Part shown: positions 54,490 to 62,665 of the stretch, piece after piece
Layout of the letters: each line of letters opens with the position of its first letter
How positions within the stretch are numbered: position 1 is the stretch's first letter
Assembly (NCBI GenBank): GCA_030429205.1
Contig: JAUICZ010000001.1
Span: forward strand, 2,098,806 to 2,162,805
Direction: 5' to 3'
Length of the DNA stretch: 64,000 bases
From: Bacteroidia bacterium
GTDB lineage: Bacteria > Bacteroidota > Bacteroidia > Chitinophagales > Chitinophagaceae
Program-made: the position numbers and the translations under genes
Notes under the pieces: generated by a model
What the model was told of the DNA's origin: nothing
The model's input: only the letters and a program-made list of their open reading frames with translations
Databases searched by the model: none

Positions 54490-55677
54490 TTACAGTAAGT
54501 GGATTTTTATGTAACCGGATTGAATGAGTGTTTTAGCCAGAGACAGCTTTTGTGATTCTGTAACAAGTCCCTTTATCTCTTTTATAAGAAATGGCTCGTC
54601 TTGTAAGAATACATTTGGGTCGATCAATTTAGGTATTGATATTTTTTGATTGCCAAAATTGATAACAATACCATTTTCGTCTTTTGTTACTTGATATTCA
54701 ACTCCACTATATCTGGCAACTTGAGTAGTGAGTGTTAGTCGCTCGGCCTCAATAATATTACTTAAGCGTCCTTTTAAGTCTAGCGCTTGCTTCTCAATAA
54801 AAAGGTTTTGTTGAGTTTGGAGTAAAGATTCTGTTGGGAACTGGTTGATGAGGTTGGTTAGATGCTCGTTGAATAACTTAATGTATTCCTCTCTTTTATT
54901 AGTAGAAGTGTATCTGTTAGGAATAGTTTTTCTGAAAAATGTATCATTTTCTTCAGCAAGTTTTGCCAGTTCCTCTATTAAGTGAAACCCATATCGAGGT
55001 TTAATGGAGAAGTTTACATGTATTGTTGCTACGTCTGAACTAAAAGCCTCGTGAACAACACCCCTGGGCATGTATAGTAGGTCTCCTGTTTCAATATTGA
55101 TCTCTTCGAGTAATTTTGGCTCTTTTTTAAAACTATTTACGCTTGTAGGTAGCTCTTCACCACTGTGGTACATGCGCCATGTTTTGGGGCCTTTTATTTG
55201 TAGTAAAAATATATCGTGTGTATCGTAGTGTTTTGAAAATCCCTGAGCATTTGGTGGGGTGATGTAAACATTTGCCTGAGATTTTATTCCTAATTCATGC
55301 TCAATACATTTATTTATTCTTCCCAGTGCTGGGATCATCATATCCGCAAAACTGATAATAATGGTTGCTCCGTCGTTATAATGACGGAGTACCAGTTCTG
55401 GAGCAACGGTAATATTCTTAACTCCATCTAGTATAGTGTAAGTTTTTGTCCACTCTTTTTCCGGAATTTGCTCTCCGTTTTTAGCTAACCGTAAACCTTC
55501 CGGCTTAAGGTTTTGCAGGCTTAAGAAATCATCTAATTGGTCAATTGTTATTAGGTCTTCATACGAATGGTTTTCTTTTTGTACATGTATGTAGTTTTGC
55601 TCCCAATAGTTTTCGAAAAAATCATTGATAGACAATGGAGCTAAAAGCTGTGATATGCTTATCTGATCATCTGCCAT
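54490..55677 (-). CDS. JmjC-type cupin oxygenase (lasso locus)
   Basis: A 395-residue protein of the JmjC/ribosomal-oxygenase-like family: a cupin core with the iron ligands H150, D152 (HYD in FSKHYDTHD) and H209 (GVVHEAF), followed by a helical region and a small C-terminal winged-helix-like part. JmjC oxygenases use 2-oxoglutarate to hydroxylate protein residues. It is the last gene of the lasso-peptide operon, 10 bases after the kinase, so the lasso peptide or its precursor is the likely substrate; this is inference, since no JmjC lasso tailoring is known to me with certainty. Confidence 0.85.
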   Translation of the reverse strand: MADDQISISQLLAPLSINDFFENYWEQNYIHVQKENHSYEDLITIDQLDDFLSLQNLKPEGLRLAKNGEQIPEKEWTKTYTILDGVKNITVAPELVLRHYNDGATIIISFADMMIPALGRINKCIEHELGIKSQANVYITPPNAQGFSKHYDTHDIFLLQIKGPKTWRMYHSGEELPTSVNSFKKEPKLLEEINIETGDLLYMPRGVVHEAFSSDVATIHVNFSIKPRYGFHLIEELAKLAEENDTFFRKTIPNRYTSTNKREEYIKLFNEHLTNLINQFPTESLLQTQQNLFIEKQALDLKGRLSNIIEAERLTLTTQVARYSGVEYQVTKDENGIVINFGNQKISIPKLIDPNVFLQDEPFLIKEIKGLVTESQKLSLAKTLIQSGYIKIHLL

Positions 55678-55687
55678 ACAATACTTT

Positions 55688-56659
55688 TTAAAGAAGTTCT
55701 CTGAAATCGTTTACGATCTCATTACAGTTTTCGTTTAGTAGGTCAAGGTTATGTTCGAAGTTAATTTTTCGTATTGGTATTTGTTTGGTTAAATACGCAA
55801 AAAATGAAAATTCCTGACGTTTTAACTCCTTGTTCAGCATGTAAGCGGCAAAAGAGTGTTCCATAACCTGTACCAGCTTTTGTGCAGCAGTTACAGCTTC
55901 AAACTGTGGTTTGTTTCCAATGTTTTCAGTGGGGTTAAGTATGTATATAGCTTTCAGAGGTAGCTCTTTTTCTTCAAAACTATCTTCGATGTTTGTATAT
56001 CTACTATCTCTGTTTGGGTATACTTGTTGAAAGTCTTCTGCTTGTTTACTGTGTATAGCTTCAAGGCTTTGTGGCCTCAGACGAACTTTTGGATACCCGG
56101 GAGCTACTAAAAAAGTGTCTTCTGATTTTGATAAAACAGCTAAATCATCGGCAATGACATTAAACCCATTTTTAACAAAAGTAGCTGCCATTGTAGATTT
56201 GCCTGCTCTTTTTCTGCCTATAAATGCTACCGCATTGCAATCGATATTTATTACAGAAGAGTGCAGGCAGACAATTCCTTTTAAGCGTTGTACAGCGCCC
56301 AGGGCAGGCCCTACAAGTATAGATTCGATATTGTATATAGGCTCTTTTTTATCATGGACGATCCACATTTGGTCAAAAGAAGGGTTTAGTATAAATAATA
56401 GAATGCCTGTATCTGTAAAATAATTTAGTTTGTGATATGTGCCTTCTTTTGACTCAGCTGTAAATACGTGTAAGCGTTGTCTGTTTTCGAGCCCCTTATT
56501 CAAGAAACGTTCCCATTTTAATGAATTGAAAGGTGTGCTGTTTTTATCAGTAGTCCAATGTATTGATAAGTCTGTAGTGTCAGTTAGGGTAGTGGGTAGA
56601 ATATCAATTTCCTTAGAACTGTTGATCTGAAGCCCGTATATTTTGTAGTTAAAATTCAT
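55688..56659 (-). CDS. HPr kinase-like lasso peptide kinase
   Basis: A 323-residue protein resembling HPr kinase/phosphorylase: a Walker A loop G148-RKRAGKS (in AFIGRKRAGKST) and an ADDLAVL acid motif (about residues 170-176). HPr-kinase-like enzymes in lasso-peptide loci phosphorylate the C-terminal serine of the precursor (known for paeninodin). Both precursors here end in Ser. The ATG at 56659 is chosen; a GTG at 56668 lies next to the stop of the cyclase gene. It follows the cyclase by 9 bases. Confidence 0.85.
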   Translation of the reverse strand: MNFNYKIYGLQINSSKEIDILPTTLTDTTDLSIHWTTDKNSTPFNSLKWERFLNKGLENRQRLHVFTAESKEGTYHKLNYFTDTGILLFILNPSFDQMWIVHDKKEPIYNIESILVGPALGAVQRLKGIVCLHSSVINIDCNAVAFIGRKRAGKSTMAATFVKNGFNVIADDLAVLSKSEDTFLVAPGYPKVRLRPQSLEAIHSKQAEDFQQVYPNRDSRYTNIEDSFEEKELPLKAIYILNPTENIGNKPQFEAVTAAQKLVQVMEHSFAAYMLNKELKRQEFSFFAYLTKQIPIRKINFEHNLDLLNENCNEIVNDFRELL

Positions 56660-56668
56660 TAATCGCAC

Positions 56669-58570
56669 TTATTGAAATTCTCGGAAGCGTCTTAGAAAAT
56701 GAATAAGATAAATTCCTTGTGGTAAATAATGCAGTGCAATATTAATAGTATTCCTGTCTTTTTCTGTATTTGAAACAGGTATTTCTGCCCATCGTTTCAG
56801 CTTTTCAACATCTACAACATTTCTAATAGGATCGTTTTCAGATATTGCATTTAGGAAGGCTTTACCTATTTCTATTTGCTTGTTGTATTTTCTGTAATAA
56901 TCCGGAGAAAAAGGTTTTTTGTCATTTCTCCATTGTATTTCTTTAGGCAATATGCCATCTAACCCACTACGTATCATATACCTTTTGTATCCATTTTTTA
57001 TCTTATACTCAGCTGGTGTGTTCAGTGCAAATTCAATGAGCCGAATATCTTTAAAGGGGTATCTATATTCACCAAGATCAAAGCTCTCTCTTGGGTTCCC
57101 TTTATGTTGAATAGTCTTTATAACCTTAATTTGATTGCGTTTATGATCATAGGATGGTGTGGTAAAACGACGTGGCAAATATTCTTTTCTGTGCTTTAAC
57201 TGTTCTACAAGCTCTGTAGCAAGGTTAGAGTTAATAAAGTTGAATTTATTAGGTTTAAGCAGCTCTGATTCTCCTCTTACTTTGTAAATGATCTCATCTG
57301 GCACAAAGGGTTTTAAAGTATGATAGCGTAAGTTGTGTGTTATAGTTTCTTTTGTGATTTTTTTACGGGTAATAAGTTCATCCATAAGCCATAACCAGTT
57401 GAACTTCTTTAGCTGCTCTGCATATATACCATGTCCATGAAATGTTGGCCCAAGCTCTCCATATGCACCGTCAAGAATAGTTCTGCTACCTAGTGTGGTT
57501 GCTCTTTTTGCAAAAGCATCATAAAGATAATGGCGTGACGTTAATGGTGCTGCTGTATGTGATGTATTTAGCTTATCCAGATTGTCTAAAAAACCAGTAT
57601 TTGTTTCATCTATGTAGTGGATGTTAATGTTAGGGAACTTTTTAAATAAGTCGATGTAATATCTTTCGTCTTCAATTCCACTTTTATCACCTTCAGGTAG
57701 TACAGAAGAAAATACATCCAATGTTTTATTTTCTTTCTCTAATATTTTTGCAGCTACAGCCACGACAGCTGAGGAGTCCAGCCCACCACTTAATAACGCC
57801 GTAACAGGGTAGTGGCTATTGAGCCGTTCTTTGACTGATGAAAAGAAAATGTCCTGAAATGCCTCTCTGAAAGCCATTTCATTTTTGAAGTAAAGAGTAT
57901 TACCCACTGCAGGCTTCCAATATCTTTGGTTTCTTATACCATCTTTACTTACAGTAATTACTGTAGCTGCGGGTACCGGATAAATATCTTTAAACCATGT
58001 TTCTGTCCTAAAAAGCTCTTTTGCAGCATCAATAACAAGTGTAGAAAGCTTGTTATCATTGATCTGGTTTGGGACACCATCTACTGCAACTATTTGTTGT
58101 ATATCTGATGCAAAGATGAATTTTTGCCCATTATAGTAATAGTATAAAGGAACAGTTGCAAAGTGGTCGGCAAAACAATGAAGCTGTTGCTTATTGGCAT
58201 CCCAAATAACGAAAGCAAAATCGCCCAGAAGGTGTTCTACACAGTTAGTTTCCCACTTTCTGTATGCATTAAGTATAAGCTGTCCGTCAGTTTTGTCGGC
58301 GCTACTGCTTAGCTGTAATTTTTTAATTAGCTGTGCCTTGTTATCTAGCCTAATGTCACCAATTAGAACCAAAGATGATTGATCATCTTTTAAAGGATAC
58401 ATATCCAGTAGTGAATCATGAGTATTGTAAACAGTATTCTGCCCTAATGCAATATTGTCAATATACCACGCGTCTGCCCTGTCTGAATTTAAAAAAGGCC
58501 GTGATAGTTGCTTAAAGCAAACGTCACAACCTTTTTTATCAATATTATAAATGCCATAAATAGCTGACAT
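56669..58570 (-). CDS. Lasso peptide cyclase (Asn-synthetase-like)
   Basis: A 633-residue protein of the asparagine synthetase B fold used as lasso macrolactam synthetase (C protein). The N-terminal glutaminase-like domain starts MSAIYGIYNI, where the catalytic Cys of true AsnB (position 2) is Ser, so no ammonia is made. The synthetase domain holds the ATP pyrophosphatase loop SGGLDSS (261-267). It activates the side chain carboxylate of the core (Asp8 predicted) and joins it to the N-terminal amine. It follows the second precursor by 28 bases. Confidence 0.93.
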   Translation of the reverse strand: MSAIYGIYNIDKKGCDVCFKQLSRPFLNSDRADAWYIDNIALGQNTVYNTHDSLLDMYPLKDDQSSLVLIGDIRLDNKAQLIKKLQLSSSADKTDGQLILNAYRKWETNCVEHLLGDFAFVIWDANKQQLHCFADHFATVPLYYYYNGQKFIFASDIQQIVAVDGVPNQINDNKLSTLVIDAAKELFRTETWFKDIYPVPAATVITVSKDGIRNQRYWKPAVGNTLYFKNEMAFREAFQDIFFSSVKERLNSHYPVTALLSGGLDSSAVVAVAAKILEKENKTLDVFSSVLPEGDKSGIEDERYYIDLFKKFPNINIHYIDETNTGFLDNLDKLNTSHTAAPLTSRHYLYDAFAKRATTLGSRTILDGAYGELGPTFHGHGIYAEQLKKFNWLWLMDELITRKKITKETITHNLRYHTLKPFVPDEIIYKVRGESELLKPNKFNFINSNLATELVEQLKHRKEYLPRRFTTPSYDHKRNQIKVIKTIQHKGNPRESFDLGEYRYPFKDIRLIEFALNTPAEYKIKNGYKRYMIRSGLDGILPKEIQWRNDKKPFSPDYYRKYNKQIEIGKAFLNAISENDPIRNVVDVEKLKRWAEIPVSNTEKDRNTINIALHYLPQGIYLIHFLRRFREFQ

Positions 58571-58598
58571 GAGCTATATGGATATGTCTTTCAAAATA

Positions 58599-58763
58599 TT
58601 AAGACAAAGAACAATCTGCTATACCACCATCAGAACCTACGCCCGGGTTGAATTGTACTAGTTCAGACAGGCTACCGTACTTTTTTAATTCTGGTGATGT
58701 GTACTCTTTTTTAGTTTCCTCTTGTTGGTTAACTGGCTGTATGTTATTCTTTTCTCTGTTCAT
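58599..58763 (-). CDS. Lasso peptide precursor A2
   Basis: A 54-residue precursor. The leader has the lasso recognition pattern Y21-x2-P24-x-L26-x3-G30-x4-L35 (YTSPELKKYGSLSEL). Predicted core from residue 38: FNPGVGSDGGIADCSLS (17 residues), with Asp at core position 8 allowing an 8-residue ring. The usual Thr at leader position -2 is Val36, which weakens the cleavage assignment. It ends in Ser, the acceptor of HPr-kinase-like enzymes. It is identical to A1 in the core and differs only at residues 3-4. Its own upstream DNA (about 50 bases) is also copied from A1. Confidence 0.9.
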   Translation of the reverse strand: MNREKNNIQPVNQQEETKKEYTSPELKKYGSLSELVQFNPGVGSDGGIADCSLS

Positions 58764-58939
58764 CTCTTAGATGTATTTACTTTTAGATAATTAACTGAGC
58801 ACAAAGTACGTAAAAATCTACAACTTGTTAATTAAAAGGGTAATACATAGTGGCTGTTTTTACTTAATAATACTTGATTTGTATTAAGTAGCAGCACAAT
58901 ATCACGATGCGGATTAATTGATTATCAATGATAAACACA

Positions 58940-58975
58940 AATAAGGTTGCAAGTAGTTAACTATACAACCTTATT
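58940..58975 (-). terminator. Hairpin between the two precursor genes
   Basis: A perfect 10-bp stem (aataaggttg at 58940-58949, caaccttatt at 58966-58975) with a 16-base loop lies 35-70 bases after the first precursor stop (minus strand). It may end or attenuate transcripts after A1, giving more precursor RNA than cyclase RNA. Confidence 0.65.
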
Positions 58976-59008
58976 TAATATGTTTAATTTAGTTAGGGTG
59001 TTCTGCTA

Positions 59009-59173
59009 TTAAGACAAAGAACAGTCTGCGATACCACCATCAGAACCTACGCCCGGGTTGAATTGTACTAATTCAGACAGGCTACCGTACTTTTTTAATT
59101 CTGGTGATGTGTACTCTTTTTTAGTTTCCTCTTGTTGGTTAACTGGCTGTATGTTATTCTTCTGGTTGTTCAT
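59009..59173 (-). CDS. Lasso peptide precursor A1
   Basis: A 54-residue precursor, same as A2 except for residues 3-4 (NQ instead of RE). Leader motif YTSPELKKYGSLSEL; predicted core FNPGVGSDGGIADCSLS with one Cys (core 14), two Asp (8 and 13) and three Ser (7, 15, 17), no Tyr or Thr. It starts 53 bases after the B2 gene, so it is probably in the same transcript, followed by a hairpin that may limit reading into A2 and the cyclase. Confidence 0.9.
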   Translation of the reverse strand: MNNQKNNIQPVNQQEETKKEYTSPELKKYGSLSELVQFNPGVGSDGGIADCSLS

Positions 59174-59226
59174 CGTATAGATGTATTTGTTTTTTAGATG
59201 TTAATTTGGCTGCAAAATAGTAAAAA

Positions 59227-59667
59227 TTATGCAATCGGCTTATCAAAAGATGTATACTTAATATTTATTTCATTTTCATCCGTAAATGGCTGACCTTCAT
59301 ATTCGAGCCAAGAGTGCGCCTTTAGCTTATTTTCCTCCAAAATCATGCCGAATTTTAGTTCTGAAATAATGCCCCTTCGTCTTAACAAAATCCAGTATGC
59401 AATACATAGGGCTAGGCAGTTAAAAAGAGGTTTGCCGGCTCTGTAACTTAAAGCAGATAGTTTATTGTATTTTTTTATATCTACCGGCTGGTATTTATCA
59501 GTTTTTCTGAATTTTGAGAATGGGGCAGCCATTTTCATGGTTTTTTTGAACCCTAATACTCGAATACTTCCTCTGAGTGCAGTTGCTAATAAATATGCCC
59601 TGAAAAAAAGCCACTTGTCAGCAAGTGACAAGCGGCGAATATTACTTATAATGACCCGAGCCCTCAT
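59227..59667 (-). CDS. Lasso peptide leader peptidase B2 (transglutaminase-like)
   Basis: A 146-residue protein of the McjB C-terminal/transglutaminase-like family that cuts the leader. The catalytic triad is visible: C84 in NCLALC, H118 in AHSWLE and D130 (12 after the His, same spacing as in McjB). The context segment LLRRRGI after the Cys is typical. Its ATG overlaps the stop of B1 (TAATG), so the two are translationally coupled. The usual recognition part is absent because B1 is a separate protein. Confidence 0.93.
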   Translation of the reverse strand: MRARVIISNIRRLSLADKWLFFRAYLLATALRGSIRVLGFKKTMKMAAPFSKFRKTDKYQPVDIKKYNKLSALSYRAGKPLFNCLALCIAYWILLRRRGIISELKFGMILEENKLKAHSWLEYEGQPFTDENEINIKYTSFDKPIA

Positions 59668-59951
59668 TAGGCCTCGATGGTAATTAAGTGTTCATTATTA
59701 AGTTCATGTAGCAGACGTGATATATCAGAGGTAAGCTCTTCAATACTCACATTGTATTCTCCCATAATTTGGTTCAGCACCCTTTCTGTATTACCATCTT
59801 CAGAGATGATATGCCACACTTTCGCTCCAATCTCATCTAAACCGAAGTATTGCTCAGATTCCATGTTTAGCAAAACATACTCATTATCAATTTCTTGAAA
59901 AAGTACGTTGTCTGATATTTTTACTTTTTTTGGTAATGTTAGCTCGCTCAT
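59667..59951 (-). CDS. Lasso peptide RRE protein B1 (PqqD-like)
   Basis: A 94-residue PqqD-like protein: VLFQEIDNEYVLLNMESEQYFGLDEIGAKVW then a helical C-terminus. It is the RiPP recognition element that binds the leader (YxxP and L-G motif) and presents it to B2. The split of B1 and B2 with a 1-base overlap is typical of lasso loci outside Proteobacteria. PQQ synthesis is rejected because no other pqq gene is nearby. Confidence 0.92.
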   Translation of the reverse strand: MSELTLPKKVKISDNVLFQEIDNEYVLLNMESEQYFGLDEIGAKVWHIISEDGNTERVLNQIMGEYNVSIEELTSDISRLLHELNNEHLITIEA

Positions 59952-60006
59952 AACATCAATTTAAAGGTGAAATTACGTTCTATATCTATTAATTCTAGTA
60001 AATGTG

Positions 60007-60654
60007 CTAAAGTTGCGCTTTGTGTCTTGTAAAATACTGTTTAGCAAAGGTATTAAAGTCCGGTTCTGCTCTAAACCAGCCTACACCTACAGTTCTTGTT
60101 CCAGTTTCTACTAAGGATAGTCTGTGCTGTAGGTCAGGGTGTATTTCAAAAATAAAAGCATCCCCTGGTTCTGTCTGCCCAAATTCGCGAATGATAGTAT
60201 CCGAGCCTTTTTTACGCATTTGAAATTTAGCGCCGGTATATCTATCTCTACCCAAGTTCAATGTCATGGCTAAGAGTCTGGTATCCGTATTGTCTCCATG
60301 CCATTTAATTTGATGTTGTTCCCCTCCTTGGCTACGGTGTATACGCCCCATGAAGTTCCCTATACTATTGCAACCTGTTATTTCTTCCAACTGCTTAAAT
60401 AGTGCTCGATCATTCATTAGCATATGGAACATAAACGGTACAGGATTGTCTAGAGGCATAAATAAAACTTCTCCAAAGGCTCCGGTATGCTCATCTTTCT
60501 CAATTTTAGTAAGAAAGTCAGTACGTTCAAGTCTGTCAACAAGTTTGTCTAATACATTCTTTTCTATTAAAGAAGGAAAGAATACACAATGAGTGTCTTT
60601 ATATTCAGCCTTATAATCGTTTATTTTAGACTGGTCTATATTAAACTTCACCAT
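60007..60654 (-). CDS. 2OG-Fe(II) oxygenase, lasso locus (OxyA)
   Basis: A 215-residue 2-oxoglutarate/Fe(II) oxygenase. The iron triad is H119, D121 (WHGDNTD) and H177 (LQHRLS), with R187 in the place that binds 2-oxoglutarate. It is a paralogue of the next gene upstream (60664), sharing the ITGC and GxKFQxRxKGSD-type segments. It lies 55 bases before B1 in the same direction. In other lasso loci, 2OG enzymes hydroxylate core Asp residues; the two core Asp and the Pro here are possible targets. The symbol OxyA is a local label. Confidence 0.88.
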   Translation of the reverse strand: MVKFNIDQSKINDYKAEYKDTHCVFFPSLIEKNVLDKLVDRLERTDFLTKIEKDEHTGAFGEVLFMPLDNPVPFMFHMLMNDRALFKQLEEITGCNSIGNFMGRIHRSQGGEQHQIKWHGDNTDTRLLAMTLNLGRDRYTGAKFQMRKKGSDTIIREFGQTEPGDAFIFEIHPDLQHRLSLVETGTRTVGVGWFRAEPDFNTFAKQYFTRHKAQL

Positions 60655-60663
60655 ATTAACTAT

Positions 60664-61305
60664 TTAGTTGTGAAAGCCGGAGTGAGGTACGTCGTCTGTA
60701 AACCAACCGGCTGCTGCAATTCTTGGATTTTCACCTGTTGTTTTTGTAACCCTGTGCAGTAAATTATCTGAAATGTCAAAAATATGGGTATCCCCTAATT
60801 TACCGCAGGAGACTTCTCGCAAAATGTCGTCAGAGTGTTTATGTTTAATTTGAAATTTGCCACCTTCATAAGGTTCTCTGCTTAAGTTAATGCTTATGGC
60901 CAAAACCCTGGTAGGGTCGAAAGTGTCTTCATGCCAGTCGAGCCTGTGTTCTTCATTGGCTTCTAGTTTATAAACCCTACCCTTAAAAGCTTTTATCTCT
61001 CTACAACCTGTAATTTGTTGTATCACTTTAAACAGCTCTTTATTATTGACAATAAAGTGAATAAGGTGTGTAGCTATATTTTTACTTTTTAGTGTATTTT
61101 CTAGTGTGTAAAGGCCTTTTTTGTTGTGCGCATGATCATTTTCATAAAACTCACCATTGGTAATACCTTGTAATGTTTTTTCCAAAAGTTTCTCTTCTAC
61201 CAATTGAGGTAGTACAATGCAACGCTTTTTTTCAAACTCTTGCTGTAGTTCAACAATTTCCGTTTCTGATGGTTTGGTCAGGCCTTTTTGTGTTAGTTGT
61301 ATCAT
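60664..61305 (-). CDS. 2OG-Fe(II) oxygenase, lasso locus (OxyB)
   Basis: A 213-residue paralogue of the preceding enzyme: iron ligands H125, D127 (WHEDTFD) and H184 (LLHRVT), 2OG-binding R195 (PRIAAAGWF). It is the first gene of the minus-strand operon, next to the divergent promoter region at 61306-61407. Two oxygenases of one type plus a JmjC protein suggest two or three separate hydroxylations. Label OxyB is local. Confidence 0.88.
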   Translation of the reverse strand: MIQLTQKGLTKPSETEIVELQQEFEKKRCIVLPQLVEEKLLEKTLQGITNGEFYENDHAHNKKGLYTLENTLKSKNIATHLIHFIVNNKELFKVIQQITGCREIKAFKGRVYKLEANEEHRLDWHEDTFDPTRVLAISINLSREPYEGGKFQIKHKHSDDILREVSCGKLGDTHIFDISDNLLHRVTKTTGENPRIAAAGWFTDDVPHSGFHN

Positions 61306-61367
61306 TGCCTACATATTACAGCACAATTATAAGGCTATTTTTCAGCTTTTCCTCTCTGCAATAGTTA

Positions 61368-61375
61368 TATCTTTG
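61368..61375 (+). promoter_or_regulatory. Promoter of the plus-strand lasso genes
   Basis: TATCTTTG matches the Bacteroidota -7 box TAnnTTTG, 32 bases before the ATG of the 61408 gene, with a TTTT at 61347-61350 as a weak -33 box. It lies in the divergent region between the two halves of the locus. Confidence 0.5.
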
Positions 61376-61407
61376 GCAGTTAGCAGCGTATAAGAAGCAG
61401 ATATTAT

Positions 61408-61863
61408 ATGGTCTATGTTATCTTTTTTATAGCAATATGTCTTGTTTTAATAGTAGTGACCATTATCGGTAAAGATTTTTGGCCCTTTTCTCACTATCCC
61501 ATGTTCTCTGTAGAACAAAAGATGGAGGATGTCAAGGTGGTAAGGTTGGCTTTGGAGGATGAGCATGGTAATGTAGAGTGGTGGCGGTCCCGTTTTTTTC
61601 GTTATCCTGAATTTACCGGCAGAAAACTTCAGAAAATCTACAACATGAATGTGCAGGGTAAAAAGCTGACGGCTTTTATTAATGTAGAAAGAGATAAGTT
61701 GTTACGATCGGTATTAAAACTGGTAGAAAAAGAAGGTTTTGGCATTAATAAATATGCCGCTATACATGTTATAGAGCGAACGGTAACAAACTCTTTTGAG
61801 GTAAAAGAAAAAACTATTGATATTATACCAATTGCAGAACTAAATGCAGGAAGTATTAAATAA
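61408..61863 (+). CDS. Membrane-anchored protein paired with HTTM protein
   Basis: A 151-residue protein with one N-terminal transmembrane helix (about residues 3-21), then KDFWPFSHYPMFSVEQK and a soluble domain with an FRYPEFTGRKLQ segment. No catalytic motif is recognised. It overlaps the following HTTM-like gene by 20 bases, so the two are likely expressed together and perhaps form a complex. Its place at the head of the plus operon of the lasso locus suggests a role in modification or export; that is inference. Confidence 0.7.
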   Translation: MVYVIFFIAICLVLIVVTIIGKDFWPFSHYPMFSVEQKMEDVKVVRLALEDEHGNVEWWRSRFFRYPEFTGRKLQKIYNMNVQGKKLTAFINVERDKLLRSVLKLVEKEGFGINKYAAIHVIERTVTNSFEVKEKTIDIIPIAELNAGSIK

Positions 61864-62665
61864 TATATTCGAACCATCAGGTGTTAACCATGTTGCTGCA
61901 TTTACAAAATTGTTTTGTGGTCTGTTGGCGTTAACTGTAATAATCAACTTTAGAGATCAGTTGGCTTATTACAGGTCTCAACCAATGAATATATATGGGA
62001 AGCCTATAAAATTATTAAGAACAATAAGCATACCTCACCCTAATGAAAAGTGGTTTATTATCTTGGGCTTAATGTTTCTTATAAGTTTGATTGTTGTAGT
62101 ATCAGGCCTATATGTAAAGTTGTTTCTGGCGATAGCACTGATTTGTTACTTCTTCTATTTCAATCCTATATCTACACTTGCTTACATACAAAGGAAAACA
62201 AACCTAATATCTTTTGTTTTGTTGATATTATTAGTGTCTCCGAACTCAGGAACGCAATTGTACGCACCAGGTACAGAATGGGAGTTAATACTAGTAAAGC
62301 TTGGTTTGGCCCAAGTATATATTTCTGCAGGTATACAAAAGTTGAAGGGCTCTGGTTGGAAATGGGCAGATGGGAAAGCGCTTCAATCTAGTTTAATGAA
62401 TAATTTTCTTTGGAGTGATAGCAAAAGCGGGTCGTGGCTGGCCAAACAAAATGGGTTATGTGTATTCTTTAGTGCGGTAACTTTACTTTTTGAATTAACT
62501 TTTGCTATAATCATATTTGTACCATGGCTGACAGGTATATATGTAATTACAGCATTGTCGTTTCATGCAGTAATACTAATAACAATGCGCATTAATTATT
62601 TGAAGTACATTTTACCTGTCTACATGGTGTTTGTTACAGATGTGCTATTTTGGCTAATGAAGTAA
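61844..62665 (+). CDS. HTTM-like multi-pass membrane protein
   Basis: A 273-residue protein with about seven hydrophobic segments. The pattern YISAGIQKLKGSGWKWADGKALQ after the fourth segment and the surroundings resemble the HTTM (vitamin-K-dependent gamma-carboxylase-like) family. Activity unknown in bacteria; gamma-carboxylases use reduced quinone. It overlaps the upstream gene by 20 bases and its TAA stop overlaps the sulfotransferase ATG (TAATG). It could be a membrane tailoring or exporter protein. No ABC transporter is encoded in the window. Confidence 0.75.
   Translation: MQEVLNNIFEPSGVNHVAAFTKLFCGLLALTVIINFRDQLAYYRSQPMNIYGKPIKLLRTISIPHPNEKWFIILGLMFLISLIVVVSGLYVKLFLAIALICYFFYFNPISTLAYIQRKTNLISFVLLILLVSPNSGTQLYAPGTEWELILVKLGLAQVYISAGIQKLKGSGWKWADGKALQSSLMNNFLWSDSKSGSWLAKQNGLCVFFSAVTLLFELTFAIIIFVPWLTGIYVITALSFHAVILITMRINYLKYILPVYMVFVTDVLFWLMK

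Noticed and set aside
56669-58570. A housekeeping asparagine synthetase
   Set aside because: The Cys needed for glutamine hydrolysis is Ser and the gene lies between lasso precursors and a kinase.
59667-59951. PqqD as part of PQQ synthesis
   Set aside because: No pqqA, C or E is near; it is coupled to a lasso leader peptidase.
61306-61407. A strong Shine-Dalgarno or sigma70-like promoter for the divergent lasso operons
   Set aside because: Only a TAnnTTTG box on the plus strand is clear; a minus-strand promoter could not be fixed by eye.
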